A stretch of 64,000 nt of DNA from CAWIHA01 sp963835855 (GCA_963835855.1 CAWIHA010000027.1:101743-165742); one strand, 5' to 3'; counted from the stretch's first letter, positions 7,247 through 16,270 are shown. Notes: generated by a model not told the origin, from the letters alone. Made by a program: numbers and translations.

Positions 7247-8896
7247 TCAGCGAAAACAGACGTTCAGGGCAATGCACACCGCCGCCACGATGACGGCCAG
7301 CATGGCAGGCCGCTCGATCCATCGCCCGCCCTCTTCGCGCGGCATCCGCGTGACGCCGTAAACCAGGCCCTTCAGCTCGCCCACGGGTTTCGGCTTCGTG
7401 GCCAGGCTCACCGCCACGGTCGCGAGGAAACAAACCGTCCAAGCCACAATCGCAATCCAAAAGTTCTGCGCCATGGTGGACGGGAAATGGTGCACATTGC
7501 CGAGCCATCCGCCCTTATTCTCCGCCACCGTAAGGCCGTGCGTCAGGGCGGCCGCGGCGGTGCCGGCGGCGAGGCCGGTGAAAGCGCCGTGCCCAGTCGA
7601 GCGCTTCCAAAACATACCCAGGAGAAATGTTGCGAACAGCGGGGCGTTCACGAAGCCGAAGACGAGTTGCAGCAGATCCATGATGTTGTTATAGAGGTGC
7701 GCGAGGTAAGCGGTGGCGACCGAGAGCCCGATGCCGGCCACCGTGGCGATGCGGCCCACCATCAGGTAATGGGAGTCGGGCGCGCGCTTGCGGATGTGGC
7801 CCTGGTAAATGTCGTATGTCCACACGGTGTTGAACGCCGTAACGTTGCCCGCCATGCCGGACATAAACGAAGCCATCAGCGCCGTCAAGCCCACGCCCAG
7901 CATGCCGGAGGGGTAAAAGGCGCCCATCAAAGTGGTCAGCGTGAGGTCGTAGTTGTACGCGCCGTCCTTCATGGGCAGCGAGTAGCCGAGGCCCATCTTC
8001 ATGAGCGCCATGGCCGCGATGCCTGGCACGATCACGATGAACGGGACGAACATCTTCGGGAACGCGGCAATCAGCGGCGTGCGCCGCGCGGCGGACATCG
8101 AATTGGCGGCGAGCGCGCGCTGCACTACTAGGAAATCCGTGCACCAGTAACCGAACGAGAGCACGAAGCCGAGCCCGGCCGCCAAGCCGAACACCTCGAC
8201 CCCCATCGGGTTTTGCGCGGCGTTTCCCAGGTGCGTCCAGGAGTGCGTCATCACGGCAGGCAGGCGCGACGCCATGCCTCGCCAGCCGCCTGCTTTCGCC
8301 ACCGCCAGGATCGCAAGCGGCGCAAAACCCAGCACGATGAGGAAGAATTGCAACACCTCGTTGTAAATCGCGCTCGTCAGGCCGCCGAGATACGTATAGA
8401 CGAGCACGATCGCCGCAGCCAGCAGCACTGAGTGGGTGAAATTCCATCCCAGCACGAGCTCGAACAACAGCCCAAGCGCGTACATTGAAATGCCCGATGA
8501 GAAGACCGTCATGGCCGCGAAAGTGAGCGCATTGAAGGTGCGGGTCTTCTCGTCGAAGCGCAGCTTGAGGTACTCCGGCACGGACCGCGCGCGGCTGCCG
8601 TAATAGAACGGCATCATGAACAGGCCCACGAATAGCATGGCCGGTATGGCGCCGATCCAATAGAAGTGCGCGGTCATGATGCCGTACTTCGCCCCGGACG
8701 CGGACATGCCGATCATTTCCTGGGCGCCCATATTGGCGGCGATGAACGCCAGGCTGGTGATCCAGACCGGGACCGAGCGGCCTGAGGTCAAAAAATCCTC
8801 ACTGGTCGAGACCTTCTTCCTGATTAGCCAGCCGATCCCAAGAACAAACGCAAAGTAAAAGGCAAAGATGAAATCGTCAACCGGGGAGAGCGTCAA
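7247..8896 (-). CDS. Sodium:solute symporter (SSS family, SGLT-like)
   Basis: The 549-residue inner-membrane protein has ~14 hydrophobic segments typical of the SSS family, which couples Na+ influx to uptake of sugars or other small solutes. Visible family features include GWLIRKK...SEDFLTSGR near the N-terminus, ANMGAQEMIGMSASGAKYG in the first core helix, and the YTYLGGLTSAIYNEVLQF block. The start is TTG with GAGG a few bases upstream. The substrate cannot be read from the sequence; the SGLT-like length suggests a sugar. Confidence 0.85.
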   Translation of the reverse strand: MTLSPVDDFIFAFYFAFVLGIGWLIRKKVSTSEDFLTSGRSVPVWITSLAFIAANMGAQEMIGMSASGAKYGIMTAHFYWIGAIPAMLFVGLFMMPFYYGSRARSVPEYLKLRFDEKTRTFNALTFAAMTVFSSGISMYALGLLFELVLGWNFTHSVLLAAAIVLVYTYLGGLTSAIYNEVLQFFLIVLGFAPLAILAVAKAGGWRGMASRLPAVMTHSWTHLGNAAQNPMGVEVFGLAAGLGFVLSFGYWCTDFLVVQRALAANSMSAARRTPLIAAFPKMFVPFIVIVPGIAAMALMKMGLGYSLPMKDGAYNYDLTLTTLMGAFYPSGMLGVGLTALMASFMSGMAGNVTAFNTVWTYDIYQGHIRKRAPDSHYLMVGRIATVAGIGLSVATAYLAHLYNNIMDLLQLVFGFVNAPLFATFLLGMFWKRSTGHGAFTGLAAGTAAAALTHGLTVAENKGGWLGNVHHFPSTMAQNFWIAIVAWTVCFLATVAVSLATKPKPVGELKGLVYGVTRMPREEGGRWIERPAMLAVIVAAVCIALNVCFR

Positions 8897-8958
8897 ATCA
8901 GGACCTCGATTTCGCAGCCAACGCAGGCGACCTCCTCATCAATTGCCTGTGCGCGCGT

Positions 8959-9265
8959 TACGACTACCATGAGTACGTCCTTTCCCCATCAGTGTATCCG
9001 GTCGCCAGCCCCGAGGACGCCGCCGTTCAAGCGCGCCGCTGCTTCGAAATCATCCGCAGGCGCTGGAAAAAGCGGGCGCGAAGCTTCAAATGTAGTGTGC
9101 ACGCGCATGATGCTGACGCGTATCGAGGATTGGGAGGCAGTCGGCCGCGTACACGGGTAGATATTTCGCGGTATTCGCCCCGCGGCTACGATGGTCCAGG
9201 TGGCGCGCTTCATCGATTTGGACTGGCTGGTGAAGATTGAAGCCGACGCCGTGCTTGAGCCGTAG
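8959..9265 (+). pseudogene. Decayed RidA/YjgF-family gene
   Basis: Fragments in three frames line up with the RidA family. They are QARRCFEIIRR at ~9028-9060, then ALEKAGA at ~9060-9080, then VCTRMMLTRIEDWEAVGRVHG up to an in-frame TAG at 9158-9160. The same frame continues as IFRGIRPAATMVQVARFIDL and KIEADAVLEP to the TAG at 9263. At least two frameshifts and one GAG-to-TAG change make this a clear pseudogene. RidA proteins hydrolyse reactive enamine/imine intermediates. Confidence 0.75.
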
Positions 9266-9294
9266 CCGCCAGCCCGGCTTGCGAACTGAAAGGT

Positions 9295-9370
9295 TGGTGG
9301 GCCCTGTAGGATTTGAACCTACGACCAACGGATTATGAGTCCGCTGCTCTGACCGCTGAGCTAAGGGCCC
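9295..9370 (-). tRNA. tRNA with CAU anticodon, probably tRNA-Ile2
   Basis: The reverse strand folds as a cloverleaf with acceptor GGGCCC/GGGCCC, D stem GCTC/GAGC, anticodon loop CTCATAA (anticodon CAU), T arm TAGG-TTCAAAT-CCTA and an encoded CCA. The GGGCCCTTAGCTCAG start and TTGGTCG variable region resemble bacterial tRNA-Ile(CAU), whose C34 becomes lysidine, more than elongator tRNA-Met. Sequence alone does not settle the charging identity. Confidence 0.9.
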
Positions 9371-9385
9371 ACGCGTTTTGTTCCA

Positions 9386-9589
9386 TTACGCCACAGCGAT
9401 TTCGCCGACCCACGTTTTTCCATGACCGGCAAACGCGCCCACACCAGCCTCTCCGAGGCGGGTCAGCGTGCTGTGTCTTAACGAATGTATCACGAAGTCC
9501 TCGGGCAGCTTCAACTCCTCCCAAAAGTACAAGCAGCCCAGTTTCGCGCCGCGTGCAAGCTCGATTTGGATGCCGCCGCCCCATGGCAA
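9386..9589 (-). pseudogene. Tyrosine recombinase (integrase) C-terminal relic
   Basis: The frame encodes LPEDFVIHSLRHSTLTRLGEAG, the canonical catalytic-domain block of phage-type integrases (HxxR). The following TIMKIAGHSS region is corrupted to AFAGHGKTW and no Tyr box remains. Only ~40 residues are recognisable. It lies directly beside the CAU tRNA on the same strand, as expected for the remains of an element that used a tRNA as attachment site. Confidence 0.7.
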
Positions 9590-9839
9590 GGTTCAAAGGT
9601 TCAGAGGTTCTCTCGCACCGGGCGGGGTGTCTAAGATCAGCCTGGCCACATAGTGCAGCGGTCGCGGGGGATCCGGGCTAAGTTTGTCCAGCATAGGGCG
9701 GCCGGGTGTATGCTATCAGCTTGTTGGGCGGCCAAACTTGAAAGCTGGCTATTGTATTGGAAGGGTGCCCGCAGGGCATCGGGCGAGGCCAGGCGGCGCT
9801 CCAAGGTGATGATACAACCGCTCGAAGCGTGAGAGACGA

Positions 9840-11009
9840 ATGGAAGAGCAACTGGAGGTTCTGCTCATCGATGACCAGGCCGAGGCGGAGGTTCTGGTGC
9901 GGCGGATGCTCGCGCGAACAGAGCCTCCGTCGATACGGGTTGAGTGGGCCAACAGCCTCGGAAAAAGCCTGGCCCTGCTGGGGGCGCACGCGTTCCATGC
10001 CATCCTCTTCGATCTGAACCTGCCGGACAGCACCGGACTCGATACGCTTACCAAAGTTCGGCAACACAGAGGAAAGGCTGCGCTCATTGTCTGGACGTTT
10101 TTGGAAGATGAAGAACTGGCCCTCAACGCAGTGCGGGAGGGCGCAGATGAATACTTGATCAAAGGCGAGGTGACAGGGCCGGCATTCGCGCGCCTCCTCT
10201 GCTGTGCAGTGGAACGCTGCCGATCGAGATTCGAGGCGCCGGGCCCAGGCGCCCGGCTTGGCAGAGTGCTGGCCTTCGCCGGCGCGAAGGGCGGCACGGG
10301 AGCGACGACCGTGGCGCTGAACGTCGCCGCTGCTCTCGCCCGGCAGAATAGAAGCGCGATTGCGGTGGAGCTGAAGCCGTACTACGGCACGTTTTCTTTT
10401 CAGTTGAAGCATGCTCCCGCCAACAACCTGAGTTCTTTAGCTGCCCTCGGCACAGACAGAATCAACGCCGCAGAGGTCCATAAAAGACTCTGTAGTTTCC
10501 CTCACGGACTCCGGGTGCTATTCGGCCCCCAAAAGCCGGAAGAGTACAAGGAGATCGAGCCCGAAATAGCGGTGGCCTTGATCCAGACAATCGCTCAAAT
10601 GGCCGAATGCACCGTGATCGACTTGCCCTCACAGGCTTCTCCGATGAGCCAGGCCGTGATTCGGCTCTGCCATTTCGTTTCGATTGTTTTGGAGCGCGAC
10701 CCCTTGAGCGTGCATGCCGGGAAAAAGTTCGCGGAAGTCCTGCATTCGTGGGGAATAAGCCAGCACATGACCGGCGCTATTCTTGTCAACAAGGTTGTGC
10801 TGGCCGCTCCGATGTCCCTTGACGATATTGCCGCTCAGTTGGGCTGCCCGGTGGCCGGGGTGATTCCTCCGGCCATAGAACTCTGCGTGAAAGCGAACCG
10901 GTCGGGCAATCCGATCGTGTTCCTCGATTCAGAGAGCACATTCTCGGGCGCTCTAACCGACCTGGCGCAGCGTCTTGCTGGCGATACCGTGACGGCGTTC
11001 GCTAGATAG
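9840..11009 (+). CDS. CpaE-like protein: response-regulator receiver fused to MinD/ParA-type ATPase
   Basis: Residues 1-~120 form a receiver domain (acidic DD at 11-12, phospho-acceptor D58 in FDLNLPDS, Lys in EYLIKGE). From ~140 there is a deviant Walker A ATPase (FAGAKGGTGATTVALN) with the SIMIBI-class VIDLPSQ switch region. This layout is typical of CpaE/TadZ, which positions Tad pili. No other tad or cpa genes lie nearby, so it is an orphan here. The product is 389 residues, close to the CpaE norm. Confidence 0.75.
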   Translation: MEEQLEVLLIDDQAEAEVLVRRMLARTEPPSIRVEWANSLGKSLALLGAHAFHAILFDLNLPDSTGLDTLTKVRQHRGKAALIVWTFLEDEELALNAVREGADEYLIKGEVTGPAFARLLCCAVERCRSRFEAPGPGARLGRVLAFAGAKGGTGATTVALNVAAALARQNRSAIAVELKPYYGTFSFQLKHAPANNLSSLAALGTDRINAAEVHKRLCSFPHGLRVLFGPQKPEEYKEIEPEIAVALIQTIAQMAECTVIDLPSQASPMSQAVIRLCHFVSIVLERDPLSVHAGKKFAEVLHSWGISQHMTGAILVNKVVLAAPMSLDDIAAQLGCPVAGVIPPAIELCVKANRSGNPIVFLDSESTFSGALTDLAQRLAGDTVTAFAR

Positions 11010-11108
11010 AGTCCCGCCCAGCAGCCATCTGCCTTCGCGTGTAAGGAATCCGGCTGCCTCGCCGAGCGGAACCTCGCCTTTAGCGTATACTCTATCTAAA
11101 GGGCTGGT

Positions 11109-11540
11109 ATGAAAAAATATTGGAAATTCGGGGCTCTCGTTGTCGTCATCGTCGGCGCGCTGCTGTGGCTTGCCGCCGGCGGGATCAACGAAACAAAGAC
11201 ATACTACAAGACCATCGCCGAGCTGAACCAGATGGGCTTACGGGCGCAAGGGAAACGTCTGCGCGTGGCCGGCGATGTCGAGCCAGGCTCGATCGTCCGC
11301 AAAGGGCGCGAGGTGTCGTTCGTCCTGCAGCAGGAAAAGCTCAAGCTGAAGGTCGTTTACGACGGCGCCGAGCCGCTGCCCGATACTTTCCGCGACGGCG
11401 CTCAGGCGCTCGCGGACGGACGGATGGGCCCGGACAATGTTTTCCAGGCCAGCCAGATTCAGGCCAAGTGCGCTTCCAAGTACGAGGCCAAGCCGGGCGG
11501 GGGCCAAAAACCGGTGAACCTGAACCGGGCCGGTATGTAG
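11109..11540 (+). CDS. ccmE: Cytochrome c maturation heme chaperone CcmE (CxxxY type)
   Basis: The 143-residue protein has an N-terminal membrane anchor (residues ~7-25) and an OB-fold domain with RVAGDVEPGSI and VSFVLQQ. CcmE carries heme covalently in the periplasm before transfer to apocytochromes. The usual heme-binding HxxxY is replaced by CASKY (CxxxY) near residue 128, a variant known from archaea and some deltaproteobacteria. It is first in the ccm operon, two bases before ccmF. A TATACT at 11086-11091 and AAAGGG before the ATG suggest a normal leadered promoter. Confidence 0.9.
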   Translation: MKKYWKFGALVVVIVGALLWLAAGGINETKTYYKTIAELNQMGLRAQGKRLRVAGDVEPGSIVRKGREVSFVLQQEKLKLKVVYDGAEPLPDTFRDGAQALADGRMGPDNVFQASQIQAKCASKYEAKPGGGQKPVNLNRAGM

Positions 11541-11541
11541 A

Positions 11542-13554
11542 ATGGAAAATCTGGGTTACCTCGCAGTACTGCTGGCCTTTTGCCTGTCTGTCTTCGCGAT
11601 CCTGGCATCGGCAATCGGCGGGTGGAAACGCAATCCCTTCCTCATTCATAGTGGCGAGCGCGCCGTGTATTCGATCTGGCTGCTGCTGACGGTGGCCGCG
11701 GCGGTGCTCGTGGGCAGCCTGATCGCCGGAGACTTCCGGTTCGCGTACGTGGCCGCGCACAGCAACCGCGCGATGCCGGTGCTCTACAAGTTCGCCGCGT
11801 GGTGGGGCGGTCAGGAAGGTTCGCTACTGTTTTGGAGCTGGCTGCTCTCCTCATACGCCGCGGTCGTCGTGTTCACGAACCGGCGCCGGCACCGCAGTAT
11901 GATGCCGTATGTCACGGCCACGCTGCTGGTGACGCAGTGCTTCTTTCTGGTGCTGAACGCATTCATCGCGAGCCCGTTCCAGATGCTGGCGGTCGGCCGC
12001 GGCATCACGGAGGTGGGCGACGGACAGGGGCTGAACCCGCTGCTGCAGTATCCGGCCATGGCGATCCACCCGCCCATGCTCTATCTCGGTTACGTCGGCT
12101 TCGCCGTGCCGTTCGCATTCGCGATCGGATCGCTCATCACGCGCCAGCCCGGCGATGCGTGGATCCATACGACGCGCCGCTGGACGCTGGTCACTTGGCT
12201 GTTCCAGAGCACCGGCATTCTGCTCGGCGCCGGCTGGGCCTACGCCGTGCTGGGCTGGGGCGGGTATTGGGGCTGGGACCCCGTGGAGAACGCGTCGTTC
12301 CTGCCTTGGCTCACCGGCACCGCGTTCCTGCATTCGGTGATGATGCAGGAAAAGAAGGGCATGATGAAGGTCTGGAACATGGTGCTGATCTCCGCGACCT
12401 TCTTCCTGTGCATCTTCGGCACGTTCCTGACGCGCTCGGGCGTAGTCAGCTCCGTGCACGCCTTCGCGCAATCGTCAATCGGCAGGTACTTCGTCGGATT
12501 CCTGGCGATCATAATCGCCGCGACACTGTATCTCATCCTGGACCGCCTGGATTACCTGAAGCCGGAGGCGCGCCTGGAAAGTGTCGTCTCGCGCGAGTCC
12601 AGTTTCATGTTCAACAACCTGATCCTGGTGGCCGCGGCCTTCGCGGTACTTTGGGGCACGCTGTTCCCGGTGATTTCCGAAGCGGTCACGGGCGAAAAAA
12701 TCAGCGTCGGCCCGCCGTTCTTCAACCGCATCAACGTGCCGATCGGCCTGTTCCTGCTGTTTCTGACCGGCGTGGGCCCATTGTTCGCCTGGCGCCGCAC
12801 ATCGCTGGAGAGCCTGCGCCGGAATTTCCAATGGCCGCTTGCCGGAGCGGTGGCGCTGGCGTTGGGCCTCGCTGCCGCGGGCGTGCATCACTTCTATGCG
12901 CTGATCTCGTTCGGTCTGTGCCTGTTCGTTGCTTGGACCATCGCGGCCGAGTTTTACAAGGGCGCGCGCGCCATCCGCGCCAAGACCGGCCGCAGCCTGC
13001 TGCTCTCGGCGGCCGAGCTGACCCATCGCAACACGCGGCGCTACGGCGGTTACCTGGTGCACTTCGGCATCGTGCTGATGTTTATCGGCTTCACCGGCCA
13101 GGCGTTCAACAAGGACACGACGGCGGAAGTCAAAGTGGGCGACCATATCCGCATCGGCCATTACGATCTCAGGGTGGTTGACCTTAACGAGGGCGACAAC
13201 GAGAACTATTCCTGGGACAGCGCACTGATCCAAGTTTCAAAAGACGGCCGCGCGATCGACACGCTCGCGCCCGAGCGGCGGTTGTACAAAGCGAGCCGGC
13301 AGGGCACTTCAGAAGTCGCTATCCGGCGGCGGCTGAACGAGGACCTGTACTTGAACTACGCCGGCATGTCGAACGACAATCAGCGCGCGGTCATTCAAGC
13401 TTACGTGAATCCGCTGGTTTCCTGGATCTGGATCGGGTATTGGGTGTTGCTGATCGGCACGCTCACCTGCCTCGTGCCGAGCAAGTCCCCGCTGCGCTCC
13501 CCGCCGGCCCGGGTGAGGATTAGAGTGGAGAAGTATGCGACGGTTGAGAAGTAG
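11542..13554 (+). CDS. ccmF: Heme lyase subunit CcmF
   Basis: The 670-residue polytopic inner-membrane protein belongs to the CcmF/CcsA heme-handling family. The tryptophan-rich WWD motif is seen as GWGGYWGWDPVENASFLPWL, followed by the family-typical GTFLTRSGVVSSVHAF. With CcmH it forms the ligase that attaches heme to CxxCH of exported apocytochromes. It overlaps ccmH by about 20 bases. Confidence 0.95.
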   Translation: MENLGYLAVLLAFCLSVFAILASAIGGWKRNPFLIHSGERAVYSIWLLLTVAAAVLVGSLIAGDFRFAYVAAHSNRAMPVLYKFAAWWGGQEGSLLFWSWLLSSYAAVVVFTNRRRHRSMMPYVTATLLVTQCFFLVLNAFIASPFQMLAVGRGITEVGDGQGLNPLLQYPAMAIHPPMLYLGYVGFAVPFAFAIGSLITRQPGDAWIHTTRRWTLVTWLFQSTGILLGAGWAYAVLGWGGYWGWDPVENASFLPWLTGTAFLHSVMMQEKKGMMKVWNMVLISATFFLCIFGTFLTRSGVVSSVHAFAQSSIGRYFVGFLAIIIAATLYLILDRLDYLKPEARLESVVSRESSFMFNNLILVAAAFAVLWGTLFPVISEAVTGEKISVGPPFFNRINVPIGLFLLFLTGVGPLFAWRRTSLESLRRNFQWPLAGAVALALGLAAAGVHHFYALISFGLCLFVAWTIAAEFYKGARAIRAKTGRSLLLSAAELTHRNTRRYGGYLVHFGIVLMFIGFTGQAFNKDTTAEVKVGDHIRIGHYDLRVVDLNEGDNENYSWDSALIQVSKDGRAIDTLAPERRLYKASRQGTSEVAIRRRLNEDLYLNYAGMSNDNQRAVIQAYVNPLVSWIWIGYWVLLIGTLTCLVPSKSPLRSPPARVRIRVEKYATVEK

Positions 13555-14008
13555 CCTCCTCCTCCTGGCGGCCGCCGCGCTCATGCTCGGCCAAGGCGGA
13601 AATCCGCTCGCGAACGCGCGCGTGCGGCGCTTGGGCGACTTGCTCGCGTGCCTGTGCGGGTGCGGCAGCTCGTTGACCTCGTGTAACATGCTGCACTGCC
13701 ACTTTTCCGAGCCGGCGCGCGAGAAGCTGGCGGCGATGGTCAACGTCGGCATGTCCGACTCGGCCATTCTCGACGCTTTCGTAAAAGAGTATGGCGCCCA
13801 GATTCTGCTAAGGCCGCCGGCCCAAGGCTTCAACCTTCTTGGCTACTTGATGCCGTTCATCGGCATCGCCATCGGCCTCGCATTCGTATGGTGGGTGATC
13901 AAGCGCTTCCGTAAGCCGCTCGCCACGGCTACGAGTGCGGAGCCCGACCCTGGGGTGCTCGCCTGCTACCGGGAACAGATCGAAAAGGACTTGGAAAAAT
14001 TGGATTGA
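13535..14008 (+). CDS. ccmH: Cytochrome c maturation protein CcmH (thiol reductant of apocytochrome)
   Basis: The 157-residue protein has a signal-anchor, the redox motif LACLCGCGSSLTSC in place of the enterobacterial LRCxxC, the helical EKLAAMVNVGMSD...FVKEYG segment, and a C-terminal membrane helix (LLGYLMPFIGIAIGLAFVWW). It keeps the CxxCH cysteines reduced for heme attachment. It overlaps ccmF and the next gene, indicating translational coupling. Confidence 0.9.
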   Translation: MRRLRSSLLLLAAAALMLGQGGNPLANARVRRLGDLLACLCGCGSSLTSCNMLHCHFSEPAREKLAAMVNVGMSDSAILDAFVKEYGAQILLRPPAQGFNLLGYLMPFIGIAIGLAFVWWVIKRFRKPLATATSAEPDPGVLACYREQIEKDLEKLD

Positions 14009-14427
14009 CGATGACCCTGATTGCTGCCGGCGTCACGTTAGCGATCGGCGTGCTGTTGTTCACGCTGTCGGTCCGGGCGCGGGACTTGCCGGAACCCGAG
14101 CCCGTCTCGCCTTTCCAACACCTGGACGAGCGCAAAGCCACGCTTTATGAGAACCTGCGCGATCTCCAATTCGAGTACCGCCTGGGCAAGCTCTCGGACA
14201 GGGACTACCAGCAGACCAAGCTCGATTTGCAGAAGGAGCTGGCCACGGTGATGGCTGAGATCGATGCATCCCGCGGGAAGACTGCGCCGCCCGGAGCGCC
14301 GGCTCCGAAGCCGGCCCCAAAGAAAACCGCTCCATCAAACCAGTGCCCGCACTGCGGAGCGAAATTCGACCACCCTATGAAGTTCTGCGGCGAGTGCGGC
14401 AAGCCCATGCTGGTGGAAACCCGATGA
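14005..14427 (+). CDS. CcmI-like membrane protein with C-terminal zinc ribbon
   Basis: The 140-residue protein has one N-terminal helix, then a coiled region (ENLRDLQFEYRLGKLSDRDYQQ) that matches the start of CcmI-type factors. After an Ala/Pro/Lys-rich linker it ends in a double-zinc-knuckle CPHCGAKF...FCGECGKPM. Canonical CcmI has TPR repeats there, so this is a short variant. The ATG overlaps the ccmH stop and its own TGA overlaps the next ATG. It probably escorts apocytochrome to the CcmF/H ligase; the zinc ribbon's role is unknown. Confidence 0.7.
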   Translation: MTMTLIAAGVTLAIGVLLFTLSVRARDLPEPEPVSPFQHLDERKATLYENLRDLQFEYRLGKLSDRDYQQTKLDLQKELATVMAEIDASRGKTAPPGAPAPKPAPKKTAPSNQCPHCGAKFDHPMKFCGECGKPMLVETR

Positions 14428-15545
14428 GCGATAACCGCGCAGCAGGTCGCCTCACGGCGGAGCAGGGAAGCATTGCTCGGCGAGGAAGGCGCCCATTGCG
14501 CCTGCTTTTCCGGACGAGGTGCTTGATCCTGCTCGCGAGCGCTGCCACCGCCTTCGCCGCGGTCGATGGCCGGGTCACGAACCAGAGCCTCGGAAAACCG
14601 CAGGCCGGGGTCACGGTCAGCCTGTTCAAGCTGGGGCAGGCCGGTCCGGAATTCCTCGAGAGTGTCCAATCGGATGTCCAGGGCAATTTCGCATTCAAGC
14701 AATCCGCCGGTCCCGGTCCGGGCCTGATCGAGGCGGAGTGGGAGGGCGTGGTCTACAATCTGATGGTGCCGCCGGGAACGCCCTCGAGCGGTTTAGAAGT
14801 TGACGTGTTCGACTCGTCGAAGAGGGCCGGCACCGCTAAGGTCTCACAGCACTTCTTTTTCCTCGGGCCATCCGGCCAGCAGTTGAACGTGGAAGATGCG
14901 TATTTGCTCGAAAATGGAAGCAATCTGACTTACAACGACCCCGGCAATGGCACCCTGCGCTTCTTCGTTCCGGCTGCGGGCAAGAACAGCCTGAAAGTGA
15001 CGGCGCAGGAGCCCCGCGGCCTCCCGCTGGAGCGTAGTGCGGAAGACACAAAACAGGCGGGCCTGTACAAGCTCGATTTCCCGATCAAGCCGGGAGAGAC
15101 CCGCATCGAAGTCACTTATACAGTGCCGCTTGGCGATCCCGCAACATTTTCAGGCAAAGTGTTTGTTAAGGGGACGCCAACGCGGCTGGTCGTGCCGAAC
15201 GGCATCACTCTGCGGGGCGAGGGGTTGAAATCGCTGGGGCAGGAACCGAAAACGCAGGTGGCGATCTACGAGGTCAACGCGCCTGCATTCAAGGTGGATA
15301 TCCAGGGCACTAGATCGCTCAGCGCTGCGGCTGCTGTGCCGGCCGCCGATGCGGGCGACGATGCGAGCGACGATTCCGGCCCGACGATCCAGACAATTCT
15401 GCCGCGCGTTTACGACCGCTTGGCCTGGGTGCTCATTCCAGCATTCCTGGTTCTGGCCTTGGGCTTCGTGCTGCTTTATCGCAGCGGAACTGCGGCAGCG
15501 GTGGCGCGCGGCGGCGGCCGGCCCGAGCTCAGGCGGCGCGGATGA
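14424..15545 (+). CDS. Secreted, membrane-anchored carboxypeptidase-regulatory-like domain protein within the ccm operon
   Basis: The chosen ATG at 14424 overlaps the previous stop (ATGA). There is a signal peptide (LLASAATAFA-AVDG), then a CarboxypepD-regulatory-like beta fold (VDGRVTNQSLGKPQAGVTV...) and a second beta domain. A C-terminal helix follows (LAWVLIPAFLVLALGFVLLY), with a basic tail. The bulk should be periplasmic, anchored at the C-terminus. It overlaps ccmA by four bases, so it is translated with the ccm genes. It is not a standard ccm component and its function is unknown. Confidence 0.6.
   Translation: MSDNRAAGRLTAEQGSIARRGRRPLRLLFRTRCLILLASAATAFAAVDGRVTNQSLGKPQAGVTVSLFKLGQAGPEFLESVQSDVQGNFAFKQSAGPGPGLIEAEWEGVVYNLMVPPGTPSSGLEVDVFDSSKRAGTAKVSQHFFFLGPSGQQLNVEDAYLLENGSNLTYNDPGNGTLRFFVPAAGKNSLKVTAQEPRGLPLERSAEDTKQAGLYKLDFPIKPGETRIEVTYTVPLGDPATFSGKVFVKGTPTRLVVPNGITLRGEGLKSLGQEPKTQVAIYEVNAPAFKVDIQGTRSLSAAAAVPAADAGDDASDDSGPTIQTILPRVYDRLAWVLIPAFLVLALGFVLLYRSGTAAAVARGGGRPELRRRG
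14433..14462 (+). repeat. 30-bp dispersed repeat, copy 1
   Basis: It matches the reverse complement of 36650-36679 at 28 of 30 positions (shared core CGCCTCACGGCGGAG). Both copies fall in the first codons of exported proteins. Confidence 0.5.
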
Positions 15546-16270
15546 ATCCGGTCCAGGTCGCGGGCGTCTGGAAATTCTATGGCGATTATCCCGCCCTGCG
15601 TGACATCAGCTTCGAGGTGCAAGCCGGAGCCTGCCTGGCGCTGCTCGGCCGCAACGGCGCCGGCAAGACGACGCTGCTCCGCATTATGGCCGGCCTGTCG
15701 CGCCCCGAGCGCGGGCAAGTCGCAATTTTCGGAAGCCAGACGCGCGACCGCGCCACGCGCCATAGCATCGGCATTCTGGGACACGGCATTTCGCTCTATG
15801 ACGAGCTCTCGGCGTTCGAGAACTTATGTTTATTCGCGCGAATATACGGCTTGCCGGACGCGAAGCGCACCGCCGCGGAATGGCTGGAGCGGATCGGCCT
15901 GGACCGCGTACGAGACGGCTTGGTGCGGGAGTTTTCCCGCGGCATGCGCCAGCGGCTCGCCCTGGCGCGCGTGTTTCTGCACGATCCCGCCGTGCTGCTG
16001 CTCGATGAACCGTTCACTGCGCTCGATGACCGTGCGATCGCGCTGCTGGAATCGCTGCTGACGGACGCGCTGGGCGGCGGGCGCACGGTCATGATTTCGA
16101 CCCACCAGTTACGCGAGGCGCTCGAGCTCGCCACCCACGCCGCTCTGCTTGTCCGCGGCCGCTTGACCTACGCCGGCGAGCGCACGGCGGAAATGTTGGA
16201 GGATACGGGATGGTTATACCGGCATTACGGGGAGCCCCAGCCGGGACCCGCGTCAAACCACCGCGGCTGA
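15542..16270 (+). CDS. ccmA: Heme-exporter ABC ATPase CcmA
   Basis: The 242-residue ATPase has Walker A GRNGAGKTT, a degenerate signature (FSRGMRQRLALARVF), Walker B VLLLDEPFTALD and the H-loop STH. CcmA with CcmB and CcmC releases heme-loaded CcmE. Its 3' end overlaps the likely ccmB start by about 60 bases. Confidence 0.9.
   Translation: MNPVQVAGVWKFYGDYPALRDISFEVQAGACLALLGRNGAGKTTLLRIMAGLSRPERGQVAIFGSQTRDRATRHSIGILGHGISLYDELSAFENLCLFARIYGLPDAKRTAAEWLERIGLDRVRDGLVREFSRGMRQRLALARVFLHDPAVLLLDEPFTALDDRAIALLESLLTDALGGGRTVMISTHQLREALELATHAALLVRGRLTYAGERTAEMLEDTGWLYRHYGEPQPGPASNHRG

Noticed and set aside
7689..8660. Long antisense frame within the symporter gene
   Set aside because: Same strand, shifted frame, rich in Arg/His/Ala as expected for a shadow of a GC-rich gene; no domain.
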